From: Rhizophagus irregularis
Lineage: Eukaryota; Glomeromycota; Glomeromycetes; Glomerales; Glomeraceae
Length of the DNA: 64,000 nucleotides
Direction of reading: 5' to 3'
Assembly: GCF_026210795.1 (NCBI RefSeq)
Contig: NC_089429.1
Coordinates: 7,225,001 to 7,289,000, forward strand
In this document: positions 34,580-45,046 of the stretch, piece by piece
How the letters are laid out: each line of letters opens with the position of its first letter
How positions within the stretch are numbered: position 1 is the first letter of the stretch
Position numbers and translations under genes: made by a program
Notes under the pieces: generated by a model
Database searches by the model: none
The model's input: only the letters and a program-made list of their open reading frames with translations
What the model was told of the DNA's origin: nothing

Positions 34580-34779
34580 CTACAAAAAGATATGTGTATA
34601 ATAAGTTTAAAATACTATTTTAAAGTTTATGTAATCACAACCGTTCTACATATGTAACTTATTACCCCTCCATTGGATAGACGTACTCTCATTTATTTTG
34701 ATCTATGATTTAACAAATTATTAATAAAGAATTGCTAAGGAAATTAAGTAAATGAATAATATGCATAAAAAAACAAAGA

Positions 34780-34917
34780 AATTTGATACTTAATAATGAG
34801 CCGGAGTCACTAGATAATAAAATTGAAGATCATGGCTTAGTTCCGTTAGTGTCATGTCTATCGCCTGGTAATTGTCAATCATGTGATGATATAGTAGAGA
34901 TCTTAACACAAGCGTAA
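34780..34917 (+). other. coding-like piece, unassigned
   Basis: Plus-strand frame LNNEPESLDNKIEDHGLVPL, VSCLSPGNCQSCDDIVEILT, then QA and a stop. The CxxGNCxSC wording gives a cysteine-containing tail. No start seen; probably an exon or remnant. Confidence 0.35.
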
Positions 34918-35058
34918 AAATATACAGATTCTAAACATCTTAATTACAACCAATAAAACTGCTATCCGTTATCCGTTACATCTTATTATTTTTTTCTTTT
35001 TCCTACTTTGGTACTATAACTTATACATTCCTTTATAATGAACATTATTGTTTTATAA

Positions 35059-35087
35059 CTAGCCGTTAGCCCGTTGCTTCGCAACGG
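35059..35087 (-). mobile_element. possible Helitron 3' terminus
   Basis: Read on the minus strand: a perfect 7-bp hairpin CCGTTGC-GAA-GCAACGG (35071-35087), then GCTAACGG, then CTAG followed by T. Helitron 3' ends have a GC hairpin about 10 nt before CTRR and insert 5' to T. No 5' TC end was located, so the body is undefined. Confidence 0.4.
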
Positions 35088-35099
35088 TATACAAAAAAG

Positions 35100-36283
35100 C
35101 GTGATGTACAGTAGCTAAGCCGCGCTATGTAAAGGTAACACGGGTAACACAATACAAAGATTAATAGTACATTATTTTAGACGTCAATTTCTGTCATCTC
35201 ACGTTCAAATAGTTAATTTGATTTGAGGAATTTAGTTGAACATCTTTCAATTCCAAAAAACTTTGATTTGTGAATTTCTATTATAGTATCAAATATTATT
35301 TCAAATTATACAAATAATATGATTATTTTTTATCACATTCGCCTCATCCATCATCCGATCTGTCGTACAAATTTGTTTGGATGTTGGATGAATTTTCTAC
35401 CAATCAGAAACTCAATAATGTACCCGCGCCACTATTTTCTTTTGTCAAGTCTTTATTATTATTTTTAAATTTTATACGTTTTATTCTTTTATTTCTTTAT
35501 ATTTTTATATTTTTTTTCTTTTATCTTTTATTTCTTTTAATTCTTTATATTTCTACTATTTATGCTTATATTTTGCTTGTATTTTGACCGATATTGTTAT
35601 TAAGCCTGATCTTAAAATCCTGATTGGGCTTTTTAAACACGCGCTCGGATTTATCGGAAAAGTATATCAAAATCGATTTAAACGAAAATTAACTTGAGTG
35701 GTAGACCTAAGGAACTTTTTTTATAAGGTTGATTTATTAAAGATATCCAAATATGTTCATATATCAGTGTGAAAGTTGAGATCATTTTAAATTCTAATTC
35801 TTCAGCATTAATAGTAATGGCTATCATACAGTTTTATGTTTAATTTGTATATGAAAAAAAAAATTGGAGCGATCTTACATTAACAAACTTTTTCATTTGT
35901 CGTTCTAAATTATTTAATAATATCTATAAATTCTGAACGATCTGAAGCTTCATGTTAAAACGTCGATTATTAAATTAAATTGATTTTTAAGAAATTTTAA
36001 TATTCTTGCAACCACAACATTTTTGAACCTTTGCTTTATAATTTTCTGTATATTATGTTAAAGCTTGTAAAAATATGAAATATTTAATTTCAGGCTTCTC
36101 ACTCAACATATCATTTGACTTTAATTTATTAATTCTTTATCAAACAATATTAATAGTGAATGATTTTGATGAAAAGAATGTATTTATTCACAGAATAAAG
36201 TTTTTACAAATTTTTTTAAGCTAAAAAATTTATATGAAAAATATTATAACTTCGTGCTCACTATACAGTATGATAGTAATTTA
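35100..36283. other. AT-rich spacer
   Basis: Frame 35381-35587 begins with mixed composition (MLDEFSTNQKLNNVPAPLFS) but turns into pure Phe/Leu/Ile translation; not called. No other signal. Confidence 0.45.
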
Positions 36284-36356
36284 TTTCATCAGTCGTTTAT
36301 ATCGTCTTGGCCCTACCAAAATTGAAACCAATCCTAATGCTGCAAATAATAAAATT
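36284..36356 (-). other. possible terminal exon with a membrane segment
   Basis: Minus strand, after a possible acceptor TTATTTGCAG or from slightly upstream: ILLFAALGLVSILVGPRRYK then RLMK and stop. This has the shape of a short hydrophobic segment with a basic tail, as at the C terminus of small membrane proteins. No upstream exon identified. Confidence 0.35.
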
Positions 36357-36606
36357 TTGATGTCCAAGTCATTTTTATTTGTGTAATTATTTTACCTCCA
36401 TTATTTATATTTGTTTATGATTAATTTCCCATAAAGTCCATTGTCCTAATTGTAATTAACATTATCATACCATATTTACTATATGATTTGATACAAATGT
36501 TTTATATTTTCAGAAGATTAAAAACAAATTCAAGCTCAAATTTTGCCACATGTATTTATAACATTAAAATATTTAGATTATATGCTAAATATATAATTGC
36601 TATTCA

Positions 36607-36837
36607 TCAATAATATGTTTGTTCCATTTTTCGAATTAAAATCAATGGTAAAGCTTCTTTTTGCCTTTTCAACTTTTTCAGTCCTCTTGGCGGACCTCGC
36701 TTTTTTTTTTGATTATCAAAAATGCATTCCTTGTCATGTTTTTGGCATTGTGTACAGACTGGTTCGCCGGAACATTTTGCTTTTATTTTCCGACACAAGT
36801 TGCACGCTACCGTTACCCTTTGCCTATTTTTTGGCAT
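36607..36837 (-). CDS. Zn(II)2Cys6 fungal DNA-binding protein, short
   Basis: A 76-residue protein with an N-terminal zinc cluster: CNLCRKIKAKC, then SGEPV, then CTQCQKHDKEC (spacing C-x2-C-x6-C-x5-C-x2-C-x6-C, residues 12-38). This is the signature of fungal binuclear-cluster transcription factors, which bind CGG-containing DNA. It is followed by the usual basic linker KKKRGPPRGLKKLKRQK. The ATG at 36837 directly precedes the motif with no longer in-frame alternative. Members of this family normally have several hundred residues with a middle homology region; here the frame ends soon after the linker. Either a downstream exon is missed, the gene is truncated, or it is a DNA-binding-only protein. 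Frame and cysteines are intact. The plus-strand frames over it are shadows. Confidence 0.75.
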   Translation of the reverse strand: MPKNRQRVTVACNLCRKIKAKCSGEPVCTQCQKHDKECIFDNQKKKRGPPRGLKKLKRQKEALPLILIRKMEQTYY

Positions 36838-39540
36838 TTGAGTATAATAGTTAAGAGTGAGAAAGTATTGATAGTATTAGAAAAAAATGTAAAAAATAAT
36901 GTTTAAAATAATAAATTGATTGTTTGATTTTTTTTTTTCCCCTAACTGCTAAATTGCGATATTTTTATATTTCGCATTCATTATTTTTTCATTTAAATGT
37001 TAAATTTGATACATTCTATGATTCAAAATGTAACATGTAAACAATTGACGAAAAAATAAGATTTTTGATCATTACTACAAATTTGAAAAAAATTCAATCG
37101 GAAAAAATGTTTTTCCCAAGTTGTGCATCTTATAAATACCAAAGTCTAATAATTCATTCAGATAAATAAGGTAATATTTTTTATTTAGTGCTTAGAAAAT
37201 GACCAAATTGAGAAAAAATGGAATGTTCAAATGATCTGAAATAATTGGACCCCACAAACTTTGTGACAAATAAGAGTTTCAGCTGATCAAATTTAAATTT
37301 AATTTGTAACCAACCAGAATACACCATTTAGCAATCTTTACTATATTTGAATTCTTGATAGGGTATGATTTGAAAATTAACACAGATAATTATGTAAACA
37401 AATTATTTTAGGCTTTTCATGTAATTGATGCTATTTTTGACTAACAAAAAAATTCACTAAATCGTTTCACAATAGAAAAATCTCGTTAAATAACATGTCG
37501 AGCTGTGATCATGTTCTTTATCATTAATTAGTGATGTAAATTCCCATTTTTCTTTATTGAAGACTTTTAGTGCATCAACTAATGAGCAATCATGTGCGCG
37601 ATATTCGTTCAAGGATAAAGAATTTTAAATTTAAATTGATTAAATTAAATGGTTCAAAAAAAAAGGAGCGAATTTTTTTTTTAATTTTGCTAATTATAGT
37701 AACCATATGATGTAAAATAAAATATAATGTTTCAAAATTTTATTAACATATTTATTTAAAGATTTTTTTTATTAAAGTATTGAAAAATAACTTGGTTATT
37801 TTACTTATTCACCTATTCAATAAATGCGTTTATTATCTTTTACGTAAATTCTCGCTAGAGCTTGCACATGCATTCAGCAAATCATTAATACAAGCCGAGT
37901 AACCGTTTTTTTGGTTTGCATGATTACCGCTTTATCCTATTGTGAAAGGGACATTATGATTCTCTCAAAATAATTCGTTGTTTTGGGCTATGCTTAAATG
38001 GAAACTTCCAAATTGGCCATCATGATTGTTAAGAAGTACAAAGATATATGAACATAAATCATCATGATGCCATTGTTAATGATAGATGATATGATAAATA
38101 ATCGTGTATTGATAAAATGAAAAATTTGGTATGGCTATAAAAATTATAAAGTGGTATAGTTTATTGGTTTAAGACTTTGATTTTTTTCATTTATAATGAT
38201 TTATTAAAAACATAATAAACATAATAATATTTTTCAAACGATATACTTAAATTAATACTTACCCTATAAAAAATATTTCAGAAAAATGATCCCGTGTCTG
38301 GTTTCTTCTAGAAAAATGTTCATTTATCGGAGTTTTTTCCAGAATTTTTTTATAGGATTAGTTGAAGTCATAATTAGCAAGTTATTAAGACAAATGATTT
38401 ATTGGAACAAGAGCTTTGCATAATCGATTTAGACCTATTTCCGTTTTTTCCGTTTGAAATAAAATTAATCAACTCGTACAAAAATAAAAACAATATTGTT
38501 ACCATAATTTATCGGCCGTAATTATTCCAATTTTATTAAATTTTTATTGGTTGAACAATCTAATATCCGTTCTATCCCGATTTTCATTGTTTCTTATTTC
38601 AGACATGAAGTTTCAAAAAATTGAAACATACTTATATCATTATTTGAAAATTATCAAACAAATATTTGTTGAAGGTTTCGAAATTTGTTAAACAAAAAAA
38701 ATATTTCTATTCTTTTTTTTGTTTCATTTTAATGTTTTGGATCATGTTGCATCAAGGATTTTTTAAACAATGACTTTTAGTGTTATACAAATGAATGCTC
38801 AATGACCCCCATCTTGTTGTACAATAAATACACTAATTTGAGCAGTCTCTTGATAAAATAAGTTGTTTTGCTGTACATTTACAGGGCCAGCGCTTAAATG
38901 GCAATAAGAATTCCTAAAAGCACTTTCCGTAGATTATTTATTTTATTATCATTCAAAAATAAAAATAGTTTGAACCTTTTTCCGATATACCAATTTACCG
39001 TATAATCCGTATATGATCAATCTCATATACTTTATGACGACGATTTTATTATTTCTTATTTTAGACGTAATACATATTTATGATACGTAATTTCATTTAT
39101 CCCAATTTATACATAGTAATTGTTTTGAAATGTCTTTTTTTATAATTTGATTTTCGAACCAATAAAATTACATGATACCGCTATCAATATCTAGTCACGG
39201 CCGAAGACTTCTTCAAACTCGTATACATGGCAAAATTCCCCAATATACCCCAATATACCCTAATATGGATGTCGACCTTACAATCCTTACATATTACAAT
39301 GAATGTTCTAATAATAATTGAATAATGTGAAATTGTTTTTTATTTAATTACACACGAACGCATTATTATATTTTCCTATCGGTAAATAATTCCGAACGTA
39401 GATTTTATAGCTCGCATAATTGAAAAATTATGAAATTTAGTATAAGCCCTTTATTCTTATTTAGTCACCAAAAAATTAAAATTTGTTTATTATATATGAT
39501 TAACAAAATAAAAATTTTGATTTATGTTATGTAATAATTT
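36838..39540. other. long AT-rich spacer
   Basis: About 2.7 kb with no supported gene, no TIR element and no repeat shared with the rest of the window. It includes the presumed promoter of the zinc-cluster gene just upstream of 36837; no specific site identified. Confidence 0.45.
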
Positions 39541-39550
39541 AATGTCGTGT

Positions 39551-39700
39551 CAAAAGAAAATTCTATCCCATTTTTCGAAACAAATTATGAAATCAATCCC
39601 ATTTTTTGAAACAAATTATGGATTGAATATGTGAGATTCTTCTCGTTATAAAATCTCCTCGTTATAAATCTTCTCGTTATAAAATCTTTTTATCAATCGT
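39551..39700 (+). repeat. short direct repeats upstream of the F-box pseudogene
   Basis: ATCCCATTTTTCGAAACAAA then TTATGAA is repeated as ATCCCATTTTTTGAAACAAA (39568, 39596). CTTCTCGTTATAAAATCT is repeated three times with small changes (about 39640-39690). Because they end 25 bp before the F-box start, they may be promoter-proximal. Confidence 0.6.
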
Positions 39701-39721
39701 TTTTTTTTCCGATAAATCAAA

Positions 39722-41055
39722 ATGGTTAATTACAATAGTGATATTCTTTTATATATACTTGAAGAACTTCAATATGATTCAATGGCTTTATTTTCGTGTT
39801 TATTAATAAATAGATTTTGTTGTGAAATGGCAATTTCTATTTTATGGAGAAACCCCTGGTAGTACAAAATTGATTATAGTAATAAAAATTCTTTACTCAA
39901 CATTATCTGTTCCTATTACCTCAAGATATTAAAATGTTATTACCAAGTCACTTATTACCTTCACGTTCGTTTGATTATATGTCATTTTGCAAGAGCATTA
40001 ATATAGAAATTATAAAAGATATAACTTTTATGATTAAGTCTTCTTTACTAACACAAAAAATTCGCGATCTCTTAATAAATAAATGTACAAAGTTGAATTA
40101 TTTAAATATGATATCAATCGATCCCAAAATATCCCTATTCCGTCTTCCAGAAAATAGAACTCTTCTTGAATCACTTTACGAATTAACTTGTGGCACATCT
40201 ACTTGTCCTTCATTCTTTCGTGATTTAGCACTCGTCATTCAAAATATACAGAGATTGATCATTATCAATGAAAATAATGAAATTAATAGAAGGATAATTG
40301 AACTTATTAATGTTCAAAAAAATTTAAGATATTTTGAATGGAAAGACGATTTTGAAGATGAATATAATATTGAATACGACCTTTATGACGAGATGTTGGT
40401 CGCATTGCAACAAAGATCAGAAACGATCTTCCACTTATTAATATTATATTTTCAATTTTTTAATTGTGAAGAATGTCATGAACATAAACTATTTGACATT
40501 CTTCCAAAATTTCTAAAATTAAAAACATTAACACTAAACAAATACTACTTAGAAAGTGAAAGAGTATTGCCGATATATTATAATAACCTGAAATACTCCA
40601 TATAGACGATATTGCTATTAATGTGGCGATTAATATAGTCACTAATAGCGGTGGTAATATCAGGGAGATATTGTCAAATTATAAAGGTTATTATAATAAT
40701 AATGATGATGATGAAAACTCCACCAAAAATACTCTGCTATTAATAAGTAGCATAATAAAAAAATGCCCACTTATTGAGGCATTATCGCTCATTTTTCCTC
40801 AACAGAATTACATTTTGTTGAGTTTGAAACATTACTAAGTAGTTGTCAAAATTCGAAGAAATTAGTTTTAATTTTAATTATTGATGACGATTGTAATGAA
40901 AATTATGAGCGAGGTTTAGAAAATGCGAAAGAATTATTAGAAATATTAAATAGATCAGCTAGATATTAAAGTTTATAATAATTCTAAACCATATTTAGAA
41001 ATTTTGGAACCAAATAATATTCGTCTTGGCGACCCTGAAGATTTACATTATTAAA
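39722..41055 (+). pseudogene. F-box protein gene, disrupted
   Basis: Starts at ATG 39722 with an F-box: SDILLYILEELQYDSMALFS, CLLINRFCCEMAISILWRNP, W. A TAG follows at once, and then a frameshift (near 39910) leads to the 223-codon frame LPQDIKMLLPSHLLPSRSFD ending at 40605. A further shift near 40585 gives AINIVTNSGGNIREILSNYK to 40838, and another continues to about 40975 with LLSSCQNSKKLVLILIID. The LRR-like Ile/Leu/Asn-rich tail is typical of the expanded F-box families of Glomeromycotina, which act as substrate receptors of SCF ubiquitin ligases. One stop and at least three shifts make it a pseudogene, though decay looks recent because each segment is long and clean. Confidence 0.8.
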
Positions 41056-41470
41056 TGTTGCTGTTAGTTATAGTGGGGTAAAGTTCGGTCCTTTATAATA
41101 ATTATTTTTTATTTATATATAAAATAATCTTTTTAATTTATTAAAATATTTTATTTTTTATTATTATGTTTTCCAATATGTATTAAAATAAAATAATAAT
41201 TCAATCTAAATATCGTTAAAATTTTGAAATCGGTTAACATATAATCAGATAAATTAATATGAGTAATTATTCTACAGCCAAATAGGATCATGCTTTTTTC
41301 ATTTTTTATTAAGCATATAAATAAACTACCATTGCATAATTATTATTGACATTTTTGACGTTGTTTAATCAATAATTTTTTTATTTATAAGATGATCATA
41401 GGATTAATAAATGTGGCACATTAAACCAACATAAATTTTTTTAACTTGGCGGCCTTCTTTGCTACCACGC
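41056..41470. other. AT-rich spacer
   Basis: Nothing recognised. Confidence 0.5.
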
Positions 41471-41494
41471 CACTTAATTATGGGTATAGTCATT

Positions 41495-41590
41495 ATTGTT
41501 GTCGCCATCACCACCATCGTTATCGTTATCATTATCATTATCATTATCATCATCATATTTATAATTACCACCATTATTTTCATCAAAATA
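41495..41590 (+). repeat. CATTAT/CGTTAT microsatellite
   Basis: Runs of CATCACCACCATCG, then GTTATCATTATC repeats, then ATCATCATC. The His/Tyr-rich frame on one strand and Met/Ile-rich frame on the other are repeat translations. Confidence 0.8.
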
Positions 41591-42208
41591 TAAACTTTAC
41601 AAGGACTGCTGAAGCTAAATATGGATTTTCTTCACGAATATAGCCTTTTTTTCTTATATATTATAGCCAAAAGCAATAATAAATTGCACTTTAATATAAA
41701 TTATTTTGCTTATACATAATATTTAATTTTTAAAAATATTACTATTTTTTTTATTAGCTTTATATTTTACACAACTGCAAATATTATAACCTTTACCTAA
41801 ACAATAGCTACAAGTTATATATACTGTAACTGAAGATTAAATAGTAGTATTATCTTCTATTGATAATTTAAATCATTTTGATTATTCTTTTAGCTTATAG
41901 TATTTTGGATTAGATACTTTAGTAAGATTATATCTAGAATTCAAATCAGTTAAAAGTTACTAGTAATTATTATTACTTGATCCAGTTTTAGTACTGGTAG
42001 CTTCATTCAATACCTAATCCAATAATATTGCAATATTTTATATTAAATTTTATAAGAAGTTCCATTAGCTCTGCTATAATATTTTTAGCTATTGCAATTT
42101 AAATACTTGTCTTTACCATTGATATTATAGTATCAAATAGAACTTTTTTGTTAACAAATTAGTGTATAAACACATTATTTTTAATCCATATAATATAATG
42201 GCATAAAA
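41591..42208. other. AT-rich spacer
   Basis: Nothing recognised. Confidence 0.5.
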
Positions 42209-42422
42209 GGACCTCAAATAATACTAATATAACTCACAAATAAACTTTAAGTACCAAAGTAAAAATACATTTTATAATATAACTCTGTCATTATTGAAGC
42301 TTGACATTAGAATCCTTTCATCAAGACGAATTTAATAATATATATTTTATAAAATCGAATCACTAGTTATGTTAAAAATAAAGTATGTAAGATAACAAAA
42401 TTTTGAAAATACCTCTATAATA
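42209..42422 (+). mobile_element. MITE family B, truncated by hAT-A fragment
   Basis: Begins AGGACCTCAAATAATACTAA, the family TIR, followed by ACCAAAGTAAAAATACATTT (42254). It stops abruptly at 42422 where hAT-A coding sequence starts. Relatives at 16517 and 22903. Confidence 0.75.
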
Positions 42423-43510
42423 ATAGAAATAATTAAAATACTTGAAACTGATTCACAAAATATTAATAGAGAAGAAACAGGTGATGCATTTGATGAGGAG
42501 AATCAAGATGAAATACCAAATGATGATATTAATAAATCAGTTAATACTTATGGTTTAATTAATGAAATTAAATCAATTTTATATACAAATTTAATTAAGT
42601 ATTATCCTACAATTACTACTGATGCTTTAATTTCTTCAATACTTGATCCTAGATTTAAAAGTCTTGATTTTACTTCATCAATTCAAAAATCTCATACTGA
42701 GCAGCAGTTACGAACTCTATTTGAACAAGAAAAAAATAATCAAAAAAATACACCTGACGCATCTGGTACATCTGATGCATCCAGTACATCTGGCTCATCC
42801 AGCACATTCAAAAGAAAATCACTAATGGAACGACTTATTAAAGATAATGTAGTAGCTCTTGATGAAGTTGGGGAATATTTACAACTTAATGAAATTCCTT
42901 TTGCGTCAGATCCACTTGTATGGTGGAATGGAAAACAGGATAAATTTCCTATTTTACGTAACCTTGCACAAAAATATTTAGCAGTTTCTGCAACTTCAAC
43001 TGCGAGTGAACGTCTTTTTTCTGACGCCGGAAATTTATTAACAAATAAAAGAACACATATGAAACCAAGTTTATTCAAAAAAATCATGTTCTTAAAAAGA
43101 AATGCATCAAATTTTGATACAATTTATCCAACTGATGAATAGAAATTATATTCTATTGCAATATTACATTCATTGGATGTTTAAACTTAAATAAATAATA
43201 ATAATAGTAATAAAAATATTAAAATAATAAATGATTTAAACGATAAAAATTTTGCTAAGAAACCATTATTAACCTGTTAAACCCTTTAAGTAACCTGCTA
43301 TCCAACCGTTAAAACCCGTTAAGCAACCCGCTATTCACCCGTTAAAACCCTTTATCAAACCGTTAGCCAACCGTTAGTCAACCGTTATCAACCTGTTAAC
43401 CAACCGATAAAAAACTGGGTTAAACTTTCCTTAGCAGGTACCAACCCGGGTTTGTATTTCTCTTAACAGGTCAACCCGTGTACCCGTTAAGAACCTGGGT
43501 CTGAACACTA
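42423..43510 (+). mobile_element. hAT-A transposon, 3' fragment
   Basis: Nearly identical, in inverted orientation, to 61484-62586. An unbroken frame runs from 42423 to 43142 and encodes the C-terminal third of the hAT-A transposase, including the hAT dimerisation domain (YLQLNEIPFASDPLVWWNGK ... SATSTASERLFSDAGNLL). Only about four residues differ from the other copy. It is followed by the 3' subterminal region and the TIR, ending GTCTGAACACTA at 43510. The 5' part is missing, cut at 42422 inside MITE family B. Confidence 0.9.
43260..43500. repeat. hAT-A subterminal array of AACCCGTTA motifs
   Basis: About fifteen copies of ACC(C/T)GTTA-like heptamers and variants in one dominant orientation (for example AACCCGTTAAGCAACCCGCT and CAACCGTTAGTCAACCGTTA). 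The same array is present in the other hAT-A copy at 61510-61745. In hAT elements such subterminal motifs are commonly transposase binding sites (established for other family members; inferred here). Confidence 0.75.
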
Positions 43511-43544
43511 AAAATTGTGATAAAATAAAGATGTCCGCTATGCT
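43511..43544 (-). mobile_element. terminal stub of the RING-transposase element
   Basis: Read on the minus strand: AGCATAGCGGACATCTTTAT then TTTATCACAATTTT, matching the first ~34 bases of 56391-60938 with two or three changes. Directly abuts the hAT-A terminus, and AAAATTGT at the junction could be the hAT TSD, so hAT-A probably inserted into an older copy of this element. Confidence 0.75.
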
Positions 43545-43551
43545 ATTGGTA

Positions 43552-44745
43552 AAGCTCTGAATGGGTCAGTTTGGTCCGGATTATAGACGGTTCGGATTAG
43601 AGCTGAAATCCGTAAGAACCGAACCGAAAAACTGGCAGTTCGGTTCGGTTTAATCTGATTTTTATAAAAATGCGAAAAATCGAATAGCTAGCCATCTAGT
43701 GATCGTACAAAGTCGAGCCATATATCATTGGATTCGTCTCACTGAGACGCGTCGAATGGTGGTAAGATCATGTCTCTAGCATCGATAGATCACACGTTAA
43801 CTCACGCTAAATGATTTATAAATAATTGGAATTAGCAAGCTATCTATCGGTGCTAGAGGCATGATCTTAGCACCATTCGACGCGTCTCAGTGAGACGAAT
43901 CCAATGAATATAACTTCGTCCGTGTACGACCACTGGATGGCGAATAATATCAAGTTTCGCATTTTTTTAAAATTTTCGAGCATTAAAAATTAAAAATTCC
44001 GATACATGAATTTATTCGTCGTCCAATGGTCGTACAAATATGAATTAGGACTCATTGGATTCGTCTCGATGAGACTAGTCGAATGGTGGTAAGATCACGT
44101 CTCTAGCATCGATAGATAGCTTGCTAATGCCAATTTTTTATAAATTATTTAGCATGAATTAAAATACGATCTATTAATGCTAGAGACATGATCTCACCAC
44201 CATTCGACTCGTCTCATCGAGACGAATCTAATGAGTCCTAATTCATATTTGTACGACCATTGGACGACGAATAAATTCATGTATCGGAATTTTTAATTTT
44301 TAACGCTCAAAAATTTTAAAAAAATGCGAAACTTGATATTATTCGCCATCCAGTGGTCGTACACGAACGAATTTATATTCATTGGATTCGTCTCACTGAG
44401 ACGCGTCGAATGGTGCTAAGATCATGTCTCTAGCACCGATAGATAGCCTGCTAATTCCAATTATTTATAAATCATTTAGCGTGAGTTAACGTGTGATCTA
44501 TCGATGCTAGAGACATGATCTTACCACCATTCGACGCGTCTCGTCGAGACGAATCCAATGATATATGGTTGGACTTTGTACGATCACTAGATGGGCGGCT
44601 ATTCGATTTTTCGCATTTTATAAAAAATCGGATTAAACCGAACTGAACTGCCGGTTTTTTGGTTCTAATACCTGAACCGAACCGAACCGAATTTTGAGCC
44701 AGTTTCGGATCGGTTCCCCGGTTTAGCCCGAACTATTCGGAGCTT
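43552..44745. mobile_element. giant foldback element with nested palindromes
   Basis: The outer ends AAGCTCTGAAT and ATTCGGAGCTT are inverted and flanked by TA. The two ~590-bp halves are inverted copies of each other (for example 43639-43700 with GGCAGTTCGGTTCGGTTTAA against 44625-44660). Each half contains further inverted repeats based on CATTGGATTCGTCTCACTGA / GACGCGTCGAATGGTGGTAA and GATCATGTCTCTAGCATCGA; three such inner palindromes are centred near 43820, 44145 and 44475. GTCTCACTGAGAC is itself palindromic. It sits directly behind the hAT-B coding end. No coding capacity. Confidence 0.9.
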
Positions 44746-44976
44746 TAATAAACACGCTCGTGCTGTATTAACATCAATTCTGTTACGTGTTTGACTAAAT
44801 TGGTTTCTGCAATTGAAAAAAACTGTTCGTAAGGAACAGACGTTGACATTATAGCTAAGTAGTCCTTTGCCATTTTTGATAATGTTGGGTATTTAATAGA
44901 ATGGGTTTTCCACCATTCTAAAGGTACTATTTCATCACCTGGTGAGTTAGAAGTAAAATAAAGTTCCAATTCATTT
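44746..44976 (-). pseudogene. hAT-B transposase, C-terminal part
   Basis: Minus-strand frame NELELYFTSNSPGDEIVPLE, WWKTHSIKYPTLSKMAKDYL, AIMSTSVPYEQFFSIAETNL to HERVY. This is the hAT C-terminal dimerisation domain. Its upstream continuation is at 53060 and beyond, on the other side of an inserted LINE; joining through the duplicated target AAAGTTCCAATTCATTT restores a continuous frame apart from one TAA (53094-53096). The frame ends at the foldback element. Confidence 0.85.
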
Positions 44977-45046
44977 GAAAAAAAAAACTCTCTCCTGCAT
45001 AAATCGATTTTCATAAGAATCCGCAGCAAAATAAAATTTACTAGAA

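Noticed and set aside
41404-41643. Overlapping His/Tyr-rich and Met/Ile-rich frames
   Set aside because: Both are translations of the ATTATC microsatellite.
43260-43500. Telomere-like repeat, because of AACCCGTTA/AACCCTTTA words
   Set aside because: Units are irregular, in an internal position and present at the same place in both hAT-A copies, so they belong to the transposon end.
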